Assembly (NCBI RefSeq): GCF_001613045.1
Contig: NZ_BDBP01000004.1
Coordinates: 124,001 to 188,000, forward strand
Source of the DNA: Nocardia lijiangensis NBRC 108240
GTDB lineage: Bacteria; Actinomycetota; Actinomycetes; Mycobacteriales; Mycobacteriaceae
Length of the DNA: 64,000 nucleotides
Direction of reading: 5' to 3'
Shown: positions 8,361 to 17,700 of the stretch, one piece after another
How positions within the stretch are numbered: position 1 is the stretch's first letter
Layout of the letters: every line of letters starts with the position of its first letter
The notes under the pieces: model-generated
What the model saw: only the letters and a program-made list of their open reading frames with translations
What the model was told of the DNA's origin: nothing
Database searches by the model: none
Program-made: the position numbers and the translations under genes

Positions 8361-9302
8361 ATGCGCGTCGTATCGTTCGGCTTCCAGACCTGGGGCCGGC
8401 GGACCTTGCAGGCTCTGATCGATTCCCGGCACGAGGTCGTCCTCGCGGTCACCCATCCGGCGAGTGATCATTCGTACAAGGGGATCTGGGGCGACTCGGT
8501 CGAGGAGTTGGCGCGCGAGCACGGCATTCCGGTGCACCTCACCGAGCGCGCCGACGCCGAGACCATCGACCTGGTGAAGCGCGTCGAGCCCGACGTCATC
8601 GTGGTCAACAGCTGGTACACCTGGATGCCGCCGGAGCTGTACCAGCTGCCGCCGCACGGCACACTGAACCTGCATGATTCGCTGCTGCCGAAATTCACCG
8701 GGTTCTCGCCGGTGCTGTGGGCGCTGATCAGCGGCGCCGCCGAGACCGGGTTGACCATCCACCGCATGGACGAGGGTTTGGACACCGGCGACATCATCGT
8801 GCAGAAATCGCTTCCGATCGGCCCGGCCGCCACCGGCACCGAATTGGTACTGGCCGGAATGGATCTGATCCCGGAGGCGCTGAACGAGGCTCTCGACGCC
8901 ATTGATTCGGGCACCGCGGTGTGGCGTCCGCAGAACAAGTCCGAGCGCACCTTCTTCCACAAGCGATCCGATCGCGACAGCCGGATCGACTGGAGCTGGC
9001 CGGCGGTGGACTTGGAGCGCTTCGTGCGCGCGCTGTCCGCGCCCTACCCGCCCGCCTTCGGCTACTACCGGGGTCAGCGCGTCGAGGTGCTCGCTGCCAC
9101 GGTGTCGGAGGGCTGCTACGGCGGCACGGTCGGACGTGTCGTGGTGCACGAGGACGGCGCCGCCGTGGTGTGCGGGCCCGAGGCGTTTCGCGGGAACAAC
9201 CGCGCTTTGGTGATTACGCGGGTGCGCACGGCCGACGGGGTGGAGCGATCCGCTGCCGAAGTCTTCGCGCGCGGCGGATATTTGACCGACGCCCCGGAGT
9301 GA
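8361..9302 (+). CDS. Formyltransferase for N6-hydroxylysine (Fmt-like fold)
   Basis: 313-aa protein of the methionyl-tRNA/ornithine formyltransferase family. The catalytic triad Asn103-His105-Asp141 (NLHDSLLP and LDTGD) has the 38-residue Asn-to-Asp spacing of GART and Fmt. A second domain with Fmt-C-like features follows (APYPPAFGYY, ~residue 230). By context it transfers formyl from 10-formyl-tetrahydrofolate to N6-hydroxylysine made by NbtG, giving the formyl-hydroxamate found in nocobactin, formobactin and amamistatin. Mycobactin pathways instead use a long-chain acyltransferase (MbtK). ATG at 8361 follows a gaaggg Shine-Dalgarno. A housekeeping Fmt is less likely because no def or tRNA gene is nearby and an iron box precedes it. 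Confidence 0.87.
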   Translation: MRVVSFGFQTWGRRTLQALIDSRHEVVLAVTHPASDHSYKGIWGDSVEELAREHGIPVHLTERADAETIDLVKRVEPDVIVVNSWYTWMPPELYQLPPHGTLNLHDSLLPKFTGFSPVLWALISGAAETGLTIHRMDEGLDTGDIIVQKSLPIGPAATGTELVLAGMDLIPEALNEALDAIDSGTAVWRPQNKSERTFFHKRSDRDSRIDWSWPAVDLERFVRALSAPYPPAFGYYRGQRVEVLAATVSEGCYGGTVGRVVVHEDGAAVVCGPEAFRGNNRALVITRVRTADGVERSAAEVFARGGYLTDAPE

Positions 9303-9319
9303 TCTTCACGACGTGACAG

Positions 9320-9349
9320 GTGGGTCGCGAGAGGGATCTCGCGGCCCAC
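9320..9349 (+). terminator. Terminator hairpin after formyltransferase gene
   Basis: A 13-bp stem with one G-T pair (gtgggtcgcgaga at 9320-9332 against 9337-9349) and a 4-nt loop, 17 bp past the stop. It separates the nbtG-formyltransferase transcripts from the nbtA operon. Confidence 0.7.
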
Positions 9350-9410
9350 ACGTGTATCCGGCGGCTGTTCGAGTCGCTGTTTCTGTTCGCGCGACCTCGA
9401 TCCCGAGTGG

Positions 9411-9454
9411 CGAAGTTACCCTAGCCTTACATCAGTAAGGTTACCCTATGCTAA
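9411..9454 (+). promoter_or_regulatory. Tandem iron boxes upstream of nbtA operon
   Basis: Two IdeR-like boxes lie side by side. taaggttaccctatgctaa at 9436-9454 matches the consensus at about 15 of 19. cgaagttaccctagcctta at 9411-9429 matches about 13 of 19 when read on the minus strand. Centres are 25 bp apart. Tandem sites would give tighter iron repression of the long nbtABCDE transcript, which begins ~90 bp downstream. Confidence 0.75.
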
Positions 9455-9543
9455 CGTCGCTGGGTTAGCGTTGCCCGGCCCGTCGCCAGTTCGAGGACGG
9501 AGTCGAGCGGCTGGCGCAGCGATACCGTGATGCAGGAGCCGTA

Positions 9544-10299
9544 ATGCCGAAAACCCTTGGTTGGATTCGCAAATTCCACAAGCCGAGCTCGGAATCGAGC
9601 CCGACGTTGCTGATGTTCCCGCACGCGGGCAGCGGCGCCTCCGCCTACCGCACCTTCTCCAAGGCGCTGAGCGAGAATTTCGACGTCGTGATCTTCCAGT
9701 ACCCGGGCCGTCAGGACCGGGCGGCCGAGCCGATGCCGACGACCCTGCCCGAGGTGGCGGCGGGCGCGCTGAGCGCGTTCCTGGAGTCGGAATACCACCG
9801 CGGCGAGCCCATCACGGTCTTCGGGCACAGCATGGGCTCGATGGTCGGGTTCGAATTCGTCCGCCAGGCCGAGGCCGCGGGCGTCGAGGTGAACCTGTTC
9901 GGCGCCTCGGGCGCGGTCGCGCCGTTCCGGGTCGTCGACATGCCGCAGCACCCCACCGAGGACGAGGCGCTGCTCGATCATCTCGCCGGGCTCAACGGCA
10001 CCGGCGCGGATGTGCTCGGCAGCCGCGAGATCATGCGCATGACGCTTCCCGCCCTCAAGGCCGACTACGCCGCCTTCGACCGCTATGTGTGCGGGCCCGA
10101 GGTGAAGCTGCGCACCAGGCTGCACGTCATGGGCGGCTCCGACGACGAGCACGTCACCGCGCGGCACCTGCAGGAGTGGGCGACGCACAGCGAGCGGGAC
10201 ATCACCGTCACCCTTTTCGACGGCGGGCATTTCTACCTGAACGACCACGTGGACGGCATTGCTGAATTGCTGACGTCCGAAGTTCTTTCCGCGAGATAG
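9544..10299 (+). CDS. nbtA: Type II thioesterase (NbtA)
   Basis: 251-aa stand-alone thioesterase of the GrsT/type II family, which removes misprimed or stalled acyl groups from NRPS/PKS carrier proteins in the cytosol. The alpha/beta-hydrolase triad is visible: Ser96 in GHSMGS, Asp200 or 201 in MGGSDDEH and His229 in DGGHFYL. The FPHAGSGASAY oxyanion region (~25-35) and YPGRQDR are typical of the family. ATG at 9544 is preceded by AGGAG at a 5-6 nt spacing. It is the first gene of the operon controlled by the tandem iron boxes, with a 27-nt gap to nbtB. The symbol follows the N. farcinica naming and is from memory. Confidence 0.9.
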   Translation: MPKTLGWIRKFHKPSSESSPTLLMFPHAGSGASAYRTFSKALSENFDVVIFQYPGRQDRAAEPMPTTLPEVAAGALSAFLESEYHRGEPITVFGHSMGSMVGFEFVRQAEAAGVEVNLFGASGAVAPFRVVDMPQHPTEDEALLDHLAGLNGTGADVLGSREIMRMTLPALKADYAAFDRYVCGPEVKLRTRLHVMGGSDDEHVTARHLQEWATHSERDITVTLFDGGHFYLNDHVDGIAELLTSEVLSAR

Positions 10300-10326
10300 T
10301 TCGCGAATTCGCACGTTAGGTTTGGC

Positions 10327-11649
10327 ATGGCACGCTCTGTTTCGGGGGACGAAGATCACATTGTCATCGCCGGTATGGCGGTGGAAGCGCCGGGGGGCGT
10401 CGACAATCTGGACGATTTCTGGTCGGCACTCGCCGAATCGCGAGAATTGATCGGACCTTTTCCGCGCGACCGGGAATGGCCGCTACGCGAAATGTTCGCC
10501 CTCGACCGGAACGAAGGCTGGGGCTCCGTGCCGGACGCCGGTGGATTCCTTTCCACCGCAACCGAATTCGATCCGCAATTCTTCGGAATCACGCCGCGTG
10601 AGGCGGTCGCGATGGATCCGCAGCAGCGGGTCGCGTTGCGGGTGGCCTGGCGCGCGCTCGAACACGCGGGCATCAATCCCGGTGCGCTGGCGGGTGACGA
10701 GGTCGGCTGCTTCATGGGCGCCTCGTTCTCCGAATACGGCCCGCGCGCGGGAGAAGTCAACGAGTACAACGGCTACCGAGCCGTCGGCACCGCGCTCGGC
10801 GCGGTCGCCGGGCGCATCTCGCACGGCCTCGGCCTGGTAGGGCCGTCGATCACCGTGGACACCGCGTGCGCGTCGTCGCTGACCGCCGTGCATCAGGCCG
10901 CCGCTGCGATCCGGAACGGCGAATGCGACTGGGCGCTCGCGGGCGGCGTGTGCGTGATGGGTTCGCCCGGCGCGTTCTACGAGTTCGCCAAGAACAACGC
11001 GCTGGCCGCGGACGGCCACCTGCGCGCCTACTCCGCGAGCGCCACCGGAACCCTGTGGGGCGAGGGCGCCGGAGTCGTCGTGCTGGAACGCGAGTCGCGG
11101 GCCCGCGAGCTCGGCCACCGCGTGTACGCCAGGGTGCTGGCCACGAGGGTCAACCACAACGGCAAGGGCGCGCCGATCGCGGTGCCGAGCGCGCAGGCGC
11201 AGGAAGCGCTGGTGCGCAAGACGATCGACGCGGCAGGCATCGACCCGAGCCTGGTCGGCCTCGTCGAGGGGCACGGCACCGGAACGCCGGTGGGCGACCC
11301 GTTGGAGCTCACCGCGCTGTGCAAGACCTACGGCACCGATACCGAGCGCGGGCCGCGGCTGGGTTCGGTGAAGACCAACGTCGGCCACGCGCAGGCCGCC
11401 GCGGGCATGCTCGGGCTGATCAAGGTGCTGCTGTGCGGCGCCAACGGCCACATCGCCCCGACACTGCACGCGGGCGATCCCGCCCCCGCGGTGGATTGGA
11501 GCGCGACCGGGCTGCGTCTGGCCACGAAGCTCGAGCCGTGGCAAGCGCACGAGGGCTTCCGCTACGCCGCGGTCTCGTCGTTCGGCGTCGCTGGCACGAA
11601 CGCGCACGCCATCCTGGCCATGCCGGTTCTGGAGGATATCGATGCCTGA
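10327..11649 (+). CDS. nbtB: Stand-alone ketosynthase (NbtB, MbtC-like)
   Basis: 440-aa beta-ketoacyl synthase, equivalent in size and position to mycobactin MbtC. The active-site triad is complete: Cys181 in DTACASSL, His316 in EGHGTGTPVGDP and His354 in NVGHAQAAAG. It should catalyse the decarboxylative condensation that builds the beta-hydroxy acyl part of the siderophore, with the AT, KR and ACP supplied in trans by the next protein. Its final codons overlap the start of nbtC by 8 nt, so the two halves of the split PKS module are translationally coupled. No Gln replaces the active-site Cys, so it is not a KSQ-type loading domain. Confidence 0.93.
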   Translation: MARSVSGDEDHIVIAGMAVEAPGGVDNLDDFWSALAESRELIGPFPRDREWPLREMFALDRNEGWGSVPDAGGFLSTATEFDPQFFGITPREAVAMDPQQRVALRVAWRALEHAGINPGALAGDEVGCFMGASFSEYGPRAGEVNEYNGYRAVGTALGAVAGRISHGLGLVGPSITVDTACASSLTAVHQAAAAIRNGECDWALAGGVCVMGSPGAFYEFAKNNALAADGHLRAYSASATGTLWGEGAGVVVLERESRARELGHRVYARVLATRVNHNGKGAPIAVPSAQAQEALVRKTIDAAGIDPSLVGLVEGHGTGTPVGDPLELTALCKTYGTDTERGPRLGSVKTNVGHAQAAAGMLGLIKVLLCGANGHIAPTLHAGDPAPAVDWSATGLRLATKLEPWQAHEGFRYAAVSSFGVAGTNAHAILAMPVLEDIDA

Positions 11650-14600
11650 TTACCGTCTCCCGGACGGCGCCGTTCCGGTGCTGCTGTCCTCCGACACCGC
11701 CGACGGGCTGCGCGCCGAAGCCGCCGCCGTGCTCTCCTACCTGGAGCGCCACGAGCGCGTGACGCCGGACGCCGTGTCGGACATGCTGTTCCGCACCAGG
11801 ATCGCGCGCCGCCGCCGCGCGCTCGCGATGGTGCGCACCCGCGACGACCTGTTCGACGCGCTGCGCGCCGTCGTCGCGGACGCCCCGCACCCCGCGGTGG
11901 TGAGCACCGTCGGACTCGCTTCGCCGCGCCGCGTCGGTTTCGTCTTCCCCGGTCAGGGCAGTCAGCGGCCGGGCATGGGCCGCTCCTACTACGAGAACTC
12001 ACCGGAGTACCGCGCCGAGGTCGACGCCTGCGTCGAGATCCACGAGCAGCGCTACGGCCACATCGCGCCGTTCCACTACTTGCTCGGAAACGAGGGCGAA
12101 TACCAGGACACGGTCTGGGAAGTGCAGCCCGCCTTGATGTTCCACATGTCCGGCTTGGCCGCCATGTGGCAGGCGTACGGGGTGCGCCCGGTCGCGACGG
12201 TCGGCCACAGCCAAGGCGAACTGGCCGCGGGCTGGGTGTCGGGCATCATGACCCGGCGCGACGCGGTGCTGGCCGTAACCCACCGGGCGCGGTTCGTGGA
12301 CGAGGTCGTGTACCCCGAGCAGTACTCGATGGCCGTGCTCGGCATGGACCGCGAGGCGTGCGAGGCGCTGCTGGCCAGGCATTCCGGCTGGGCCGAGCTC
12401 GCCGTCGTGAACGCGCCGCACATCCTTGCCATCTCCGGCGACCAGGACACCGTCGCCGAGATGGTGGCGATGGCCAACGCCGCGGGGAAGTTCGCCAAGG
12501 AGATCAAGGTCGCCTACCCGGCGCACACCACGTTCCTGATCAAGCTCCGCAATGAGATGGAGTCGGTGCTCGGCGACGAGATGAGCGCGCCGACCTTCTC
12601 GCCCACCGACATCACCTGCTACGGCGGCACTCTCGGCGGTCCGATCACACCGGACATCACGCACCGGCAGTACTGGTACTGGAACCTGCGCAACCGGGTC
12701 CGCTTCGACCGCGCCGTCGTGGCCGCCACCGCCGAGGTCGACACCTTCATCGAGGTCGCCGAACACCCCACGCTGCAACTGGCGCTGCAGGAGAACCTGG
12801 CCACCGTGCCGGACGACCCGGCAACCGGACCGCGCGACTTCCAGGTGCTCGGCACCTCGCGGCGCACCGCGGTCGGGCTGGAGGATTTCACGCGCAACCT
12901 CGCGACCCTTGCCGTGCACGACCTGAACTACGACTGGCAGAGCCTGCGAGTGGCGGGCTCCGCCGTCCGGCTTCCGCTGCCGAACTTCCCGCACACCCAG
13001 ATGTCGCCGAAGCGGCTGTGGGCACCGTATCGGTCCGCGGAGACGGCGGGACCTGCCGAGGTCGCGCCGGTTCGCTTGGCGGAGAACTGGACTCGGCTCT
13101 CCCGGCGCACGCTGACGCCGCCGCGCACGGTGGCCGTCGTCGACCGCGACGGTCGCTGCGCCGAGCTGTCCGCCGCGCTGCGCGAGCGCGCCGAACGGCA
13201 CGGCGCGTCGGTGACGATGTTCGATGGTTCGCCCGTCGAGCAGGCCGACACGGTCGTGGTGCTGTTGCCTCCGAGCAGCGCGCAGGACGAGGCGGCCGCG
13301 GTCGCCGAGTTCGCCGACTTCGCTACCGATCAGGGCTGGCTCGCGGCGCTCGGCCCGCGCGTCACCGAGTGCTGGCTGGTTACGGCGGGTGCGGAAGCGG
13401 TGGGCGAGAACGAGATTCCCGCGCTCGCCGCCGCCGCGGCCGGTGCGGCCTTCCGCTGCGTCGCGCTGGAGCGCATCGGCGTCACCTTCCGCCGCATCGA
13501 CCTGCCCGCGGACTACCCGGCGCTGGAGCAGAAGCTGCCCGCCGACCGGATCCTGGAAGCCCTGCACCTGGCGGGTGAGCCCGAACTCGCGATGCGCGAC
13601 GGCAAGCTGCACGCCAAGCGACTCGCCGTGGCCGAGCAGGCCACGACGGCCGCCGCACCCGATCTCGCCGAAGTGCTGATCGTCGGCGGCACCGGGCACG
13701 TCGGCCTGGAGTTCTGCGCGCAGTTCGTCCGCGACGGCGCGCGCCGGATCACTCTCGTGAACCGCAGCGGCGAGACTGCCGCCCTGACCGAACGGCTGCG
13801 CGCCGTCCGCGCGCTCGGCGACACCGAGATCGACGTGTTCGGTTGCGATATCAGCGATCCCGCCGCGGTCGCCGAGCTGGCCGCCCGGTACGCGGACCGC
13901 CCGGTGAGCCTGCTGGCGCACGCGGCCGTGGACTACGTGTACTCCGCCGCGACGGACGCCGACGCCGCGGCCGTCGCCCAGGCGGGCGCCGCCAAGGTGG
14001 TCGGCTTCGGCGAGGTGCTGCGCGCCCTGCCGATGACACCGGCCGCCACCGTGCTGCTGTGCTCGTCCTTCGCCGCCACCCTCGGCGGCTGGGGCCAGGC
14101 GCTGTACGCGGGCACCAACCGCATGCTCGACGCCATGGCCTGGCGGCTGCGCGCCGAGGGCCGCGCGTGCACGTCGGTGCAGTGGGGTCTGTGGGTGCTG
14201 CCCGCCGCGGCCGACGCGGCGGTCGAGGCCAGGATCGAGGGCTCGGGTCTGCTGCCGATGGCGGCGGCCGGCGCGGTGGCGGCCGGGCTGGCCGACACCT
14301 CCGCCAACAGCCTGGTGCTCGCGGCGGACTGGTCGAAGCTGCGCGGCGTCACCGAAACCGTCGGACTCGAACCGGTTTTCGCCTCAGCGCTCGACGCGCT
14401 GGCGGAACTGGCTCCCGCTCCCGCTCCCGCGCCGACCGCACAGGCCGCCGAGCCGGTGCGCGCCGAGACCGCCCCGGCCCCAGTGGTTTCCGCGCCGTCG
14501 CTTCCGGAAGCGGGCTTCGCCGAACGTATCCGCAAGGAGCTGGACCGCGTCATGCTCTCCGACGGCAGCGAGGCCATCGACGGCACGGTCCCGCTGGTCT

Positions 14601-14743
14601 CGCTGGGCATGGACTCGTTGCAGGCGCTCGATCTGCGCAAACGGCTCAAGGCCGAACTGAACCGCGACCTTCCGGTCGCCGCCATTCTCGGCGGCGCGTC
14701 CCTGGATGACGTCGTGTCGCTGATGTCCGAGAACAAAGGCTGA
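11642..14743 (+). CDS. nbtC: Polyketide synthase AT-KR-ACP (NbtC, MbtD-like)
   Basis: 1,033-aa PKS subunit lacking its own KS, as in mycobactin MbtD. The acyltransferase spans ~100-400 (GQGSQ ~104, nucleophile Ser190 in GHSQGE). The ketoreductase spans ~670-890 (NADPH motif GGTGHVG from ~682, YAGTN with the catalytic Tyr). The ACP ends the protein with phosphopantetheine Ser992 in LGMDSLQ. No methyltransferase, dehydratase or enoylreductase is seen, so the product is a beta-hydroxy acyl chain. The AT selectivity motif reads YPAHT, nearer to the YASH (methylmalonyl) than the HAFH (malonyl) type. ATG overlaps nbtB and a 13-nt gap leads to nbtD. Confidence 0.93.
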   Translation: MPDYRLPDGAVPVLLSSDTADGLRAEAAAVLSYLERHERVTPDAVSDMLFRTRIARRRRALAMVRTRDDLFDALRAVVADAPHPAVVSTVGLASPRRVGFVFPGQGSQRPGMGRSYYENSPEYRAEVDACVEIHEQRYGHIAPFHYLLGNEGEYQDTVWEVQPALMFHMSGLAAMWQAYGVRPVATVGHSQGELAAGWVSGIMTRRDAVLAVTHRARFVDEVVYPEQYSMAVLGMDREACEALLARHSGWAELAVVNAPHILAISGDQDTVAEMVAMANAAGKFAKEIKVAYPAHTTFLIKLRNEMESVLGDEMSAPTFSPTDITCYGGTLGGPITPDITHRQYWYWNLRNRVRFDRAVVAATAEVDTFIEVAEHPTLQLALQENLATVPDDPATGPRDFQVLGTSRRTAVGLEDFTRNLATLAVHDLNYDWQSLRVAGSAVRLPLPNFPHTQMSPKRLWAPYRSAETAGPAEVAPVRLAENWTRLSRRTLTPPRTVAVVDRDGRCAELSAALRERAERHGASVTMFDGSPVEQADTVVVLLPPSSAQDEAAAVAEFADFATDQGWLAALGPRVTECWLVTAGAEAVGENEIPALAAAAAGAAFRCVALERIGVTFRRIDLPADYPALEQKLPADRILEALHLAGEPELAMRDGKLHAKRLAVAEQATTAAAPDLAEVLIVGGTGHVGLEFCAQFVRDGARRITLVNRSGETAALTERLRAVRALGDTEIDVFGCDISDPAAVAELAARYADRPVSLLAHAAVDYVYSAATDADAAAVAQAGAAKVVGFGEVLRALPMTPAATVLLCSSFAATLGGWGQALYAGTNRMLDAMAWRLRAEGRACTSVQWGLWVLPAAADAAVEARIEGSGLLPMAAAGAVAAGLADTSANSLVLAADWSKLRGVTETVGLEPVFASALDALAELAPAPAPAPTAQAAEPVRAETAPAPVVSAPSLPEAGFAERIRKELDRVMLSDGSEAIDGTVPLVSLGMDSLQALDLRKRLKAELNRDLPVAAILGGASLDDVVSLMSENKG

Positions 14744-14756
14744 GGAGTCCGCTGGA

Positions 14757-17700
14757 ATGTCGGAGACCACGCAGGCGCCCGAGCGCAAGGCGGCGCCGCC
14801 GCAGATCGAGGATGTGCTCGCCCTCAGTCCGTTGCAGGAGGGCCTGTTCTCGCTCGCCAAGCTGGCCGGTGACGGCGACCTCTACAACATGCAGTTCGTG
14901 ATCGAGGTCGGGGGCCCGGTCGACGTGGCGCTGCTGCGCCGCAGCGTCGAGGCGATCCTGCGCAGGCACGCCAACCTGCGCGCCGCGTTCTGGGACCGCG
15001 ACGTGCCGAAGCCGGTACAGATCGTGCCCACCGCGGTGGAACTGCCGTGGTTCGAAAGGGCTGCCGACGAAAGGGAACTCGAGGCGATCGTGGCCTCCGA
15101 GGCCCGCCACAGCTTCGACCTGTCCCGCGGTCCGGCATTGCGCGTCGCGATGGTCGCTCTGCCCGACGGGTCGCACCGGATGATCGTGACCGCGCACCAC
15201 ATCCTGATGGACGGCTGGTCGCTCGGTGTGTTCTTCCGCGAGCTGTTCGCGGTCTACGAGGCGGGCGGCTCGGTGGCCGCGCTGCCCGCGCCGCGCCCCT
15301 ATCGCGACTACATCGGCTGGCTCGCGGCCCGCGACAACGAGGCCACCCTGCGCGGCTGGGCCGATTACCTCGCCGATGCCGACCCGCTGATTCTCGCCGA
15401 CCGCTCCGACGCGGCGGTGAACACGATCGTGCCGACCATCCACAAGGTGGTCCTCGACGGCGCCGACACCGACCGGGTGCAGCGCTGGGCCCGCGCGAAC
15501 GGGCTGACCATGAACACGGTCGTCCAGTTCGCGTGGGCGATCGTGCTCGGCAGGCTGACCGACCGCAGCGACGTCGTCTTCGGCACCACCGTCTCCGGCA
15601 GGCCGGACGAGCTGGCCGGTGTGGAGACCATGATCGGCCTGTTCATCAACACCATCCCGGTGCGCATCCGGCTCGACGAGCTGGATGCCGCGGGCGGGGT
15701 GGCGAGCGGCTGCGCCCAGTTGCAGCGCGCGTCGGCGACCATGCGCGACAACGGATATCTGAGCCTGTCCGCTATCCAGCGGGCCACCGGGCGCGGCGCC
15801 CTGTTCGACACGCTCTTCGTGTACGAGAACGCGCCGGTCGCCGATGTGCTGCAAGCGATAACCACCGCGGACGGCACCACGTTCCGGCCGACCGCGTCGG
15901 AGAGCCTGACCCACTACCCGCTCGCGGTCGTCTCCTACCTGCTCAACGGCGAGCTGGCCGTGGTGGTGGAGGCCGTCGAATCGGTGCTCGGCGAGATCTC
16001 GCCCGCCGACCTCGGCGCACGCCTGGTAGAGGTGCTGCGCCAGCTGCCCGACATCGGTGACGCGGGCCAGGATTCGCTCGACGTGCTGCTGCCGGGGGAG
16101 CGGCCGCAACCGCCCGCCGCCCCGGCCGCTGACGTGCTCGGCGTGACGGTGCCGGAGCTGTTCGCCCGCCAGGTGGCCGCGACGCCGGACGCCTTGGCGC
16201 TGAGCACCGAGAACGAGCGCTATACCTATCGCGAGCTGTCCGACGCCGCGCTGCGCCTCGCCGGTGGGCTCGCCGCCCGCGGTATCGGCGCCGAAGACGT
16301 TGTCGCCCTGGCGATGCCGCGTTCGGCCGAGTCCATCGTGGCCATCCTCGGTGTGCTCGCGGCCGGCGCGGCCTACGTGCCGGTCGACATCACGCTGCCC
16401 GCCGCGCGGATCGAATCGATTGTGCGTCAGTCGAATCCGCGCCTGATCCTGGTGGACGGCGCGGGCGTGCCCGCACTCGCCGAGATCGAGTCGCTGCCGC
16501 CGGTCGAGGCGTTCGGCGCGGTCGTGACCGACTCCGCGGCGCTCACCGCCCCGGTCGCCGGGCACCCGGAGCAGCGCGCGTACCTCATCTTCACCTCCGG
16601 CTCGACCGGAGAACCCAAGGGCGTCATGGGCACCCACGCCGCGCTGGCCTCCTACTTCGCCGACCACCGCGACCGGGTGTACCGGCCTGCGACGGCCCGG
16701 CTCGGCAGGCCGCTGCGGATCGCGCACGCCTGGTCGCTGAGCTTCGACGCGTCCTGGCAGCCGATGATCGGCCTGCTCGACGGTCAGTCGAACCACCTGT
16801 TCGACGCCGAGGAGATGCGCGACGCGCACCGCCTGGTCGACGGGATCGGCAGGCACGACATCGACATGATCGACACCACGCCGTCGATGTTCGCCCAGCT
16901 GGCCGCCGCGGGCCTGGTGCACGAGGGCGGCGCCGATCTCGCGGTGCTCGCCCTCGGCGGCGAGGCCATCGGCGTGCCGCTGTGGAAGCAGCTGTGCGCC
17001 TTGCCGGATACAGCGGTGCACAACTGCTACGGCCCCACCGAGACCACGGTGGAAGCGGTGGTGGCGTCCGTCTCCGACCCGAAGGCGACGCCGACCATCG
17101 GCTCGCCCACCACCGGAATGACCGGCTACGTCTTCGATTCCCGGCTGCGTCCGGCGCCGCACGGCGTCCTCGGCGAGCTGTACCTCTCCGGGTCGCAGCT
17201 GGCGCGCGGCTACGCGGGCAAGCCGGGCATCACCGCCGAACGCTTTGTCGCGGACCCGTTCCGGCCCGGTCATCGCATGTACCGCACCGGAGACCTGGTG
17301 CGGCGCTTGCCCTCCGGCGATCTCGCTTACCTCGGCCGCGCCGACGACCAGGTGAAGATCCGCGGCTACCGCATCGAGATCGGCGACATCGAGGCCGCGC
17401 TGCACGCGCTGCCCGGCGTCCGGGAGGCCGCGGTCCTGGTGCTGCGCCGCCCGAGCGGACCGGTGCTCGTCGGCTTCGCGGTCGGCGCGGAACTCGAATC
17501 CGCCCGGCTGCGCGCCGAACTCACCGATCGGCTGCCCGGTTACATGGTGCCGCACCGCATCCTTGCGGTCGGCGGACTGCCGGTCACCAGCAACGGCAAG
17601 CTCGACGCGCGCCAGCTCGAGGCGCTGGCGAACGCCGCGCTGGACAGCGCCGCGGCCAGCACCGCGCCGACCTCCGACACCGAGCGCGCGCTGTGCGCGA

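Noticed and set aside
8361..9302. Housekeeping methionyl-tRNA formyltransferase (fmt)
   Set aside because: The fold is the same, but the gene lies between nbtG and nbtA behind an iron box with no def or rsmB partner, so siderophore formylation is the better reading.
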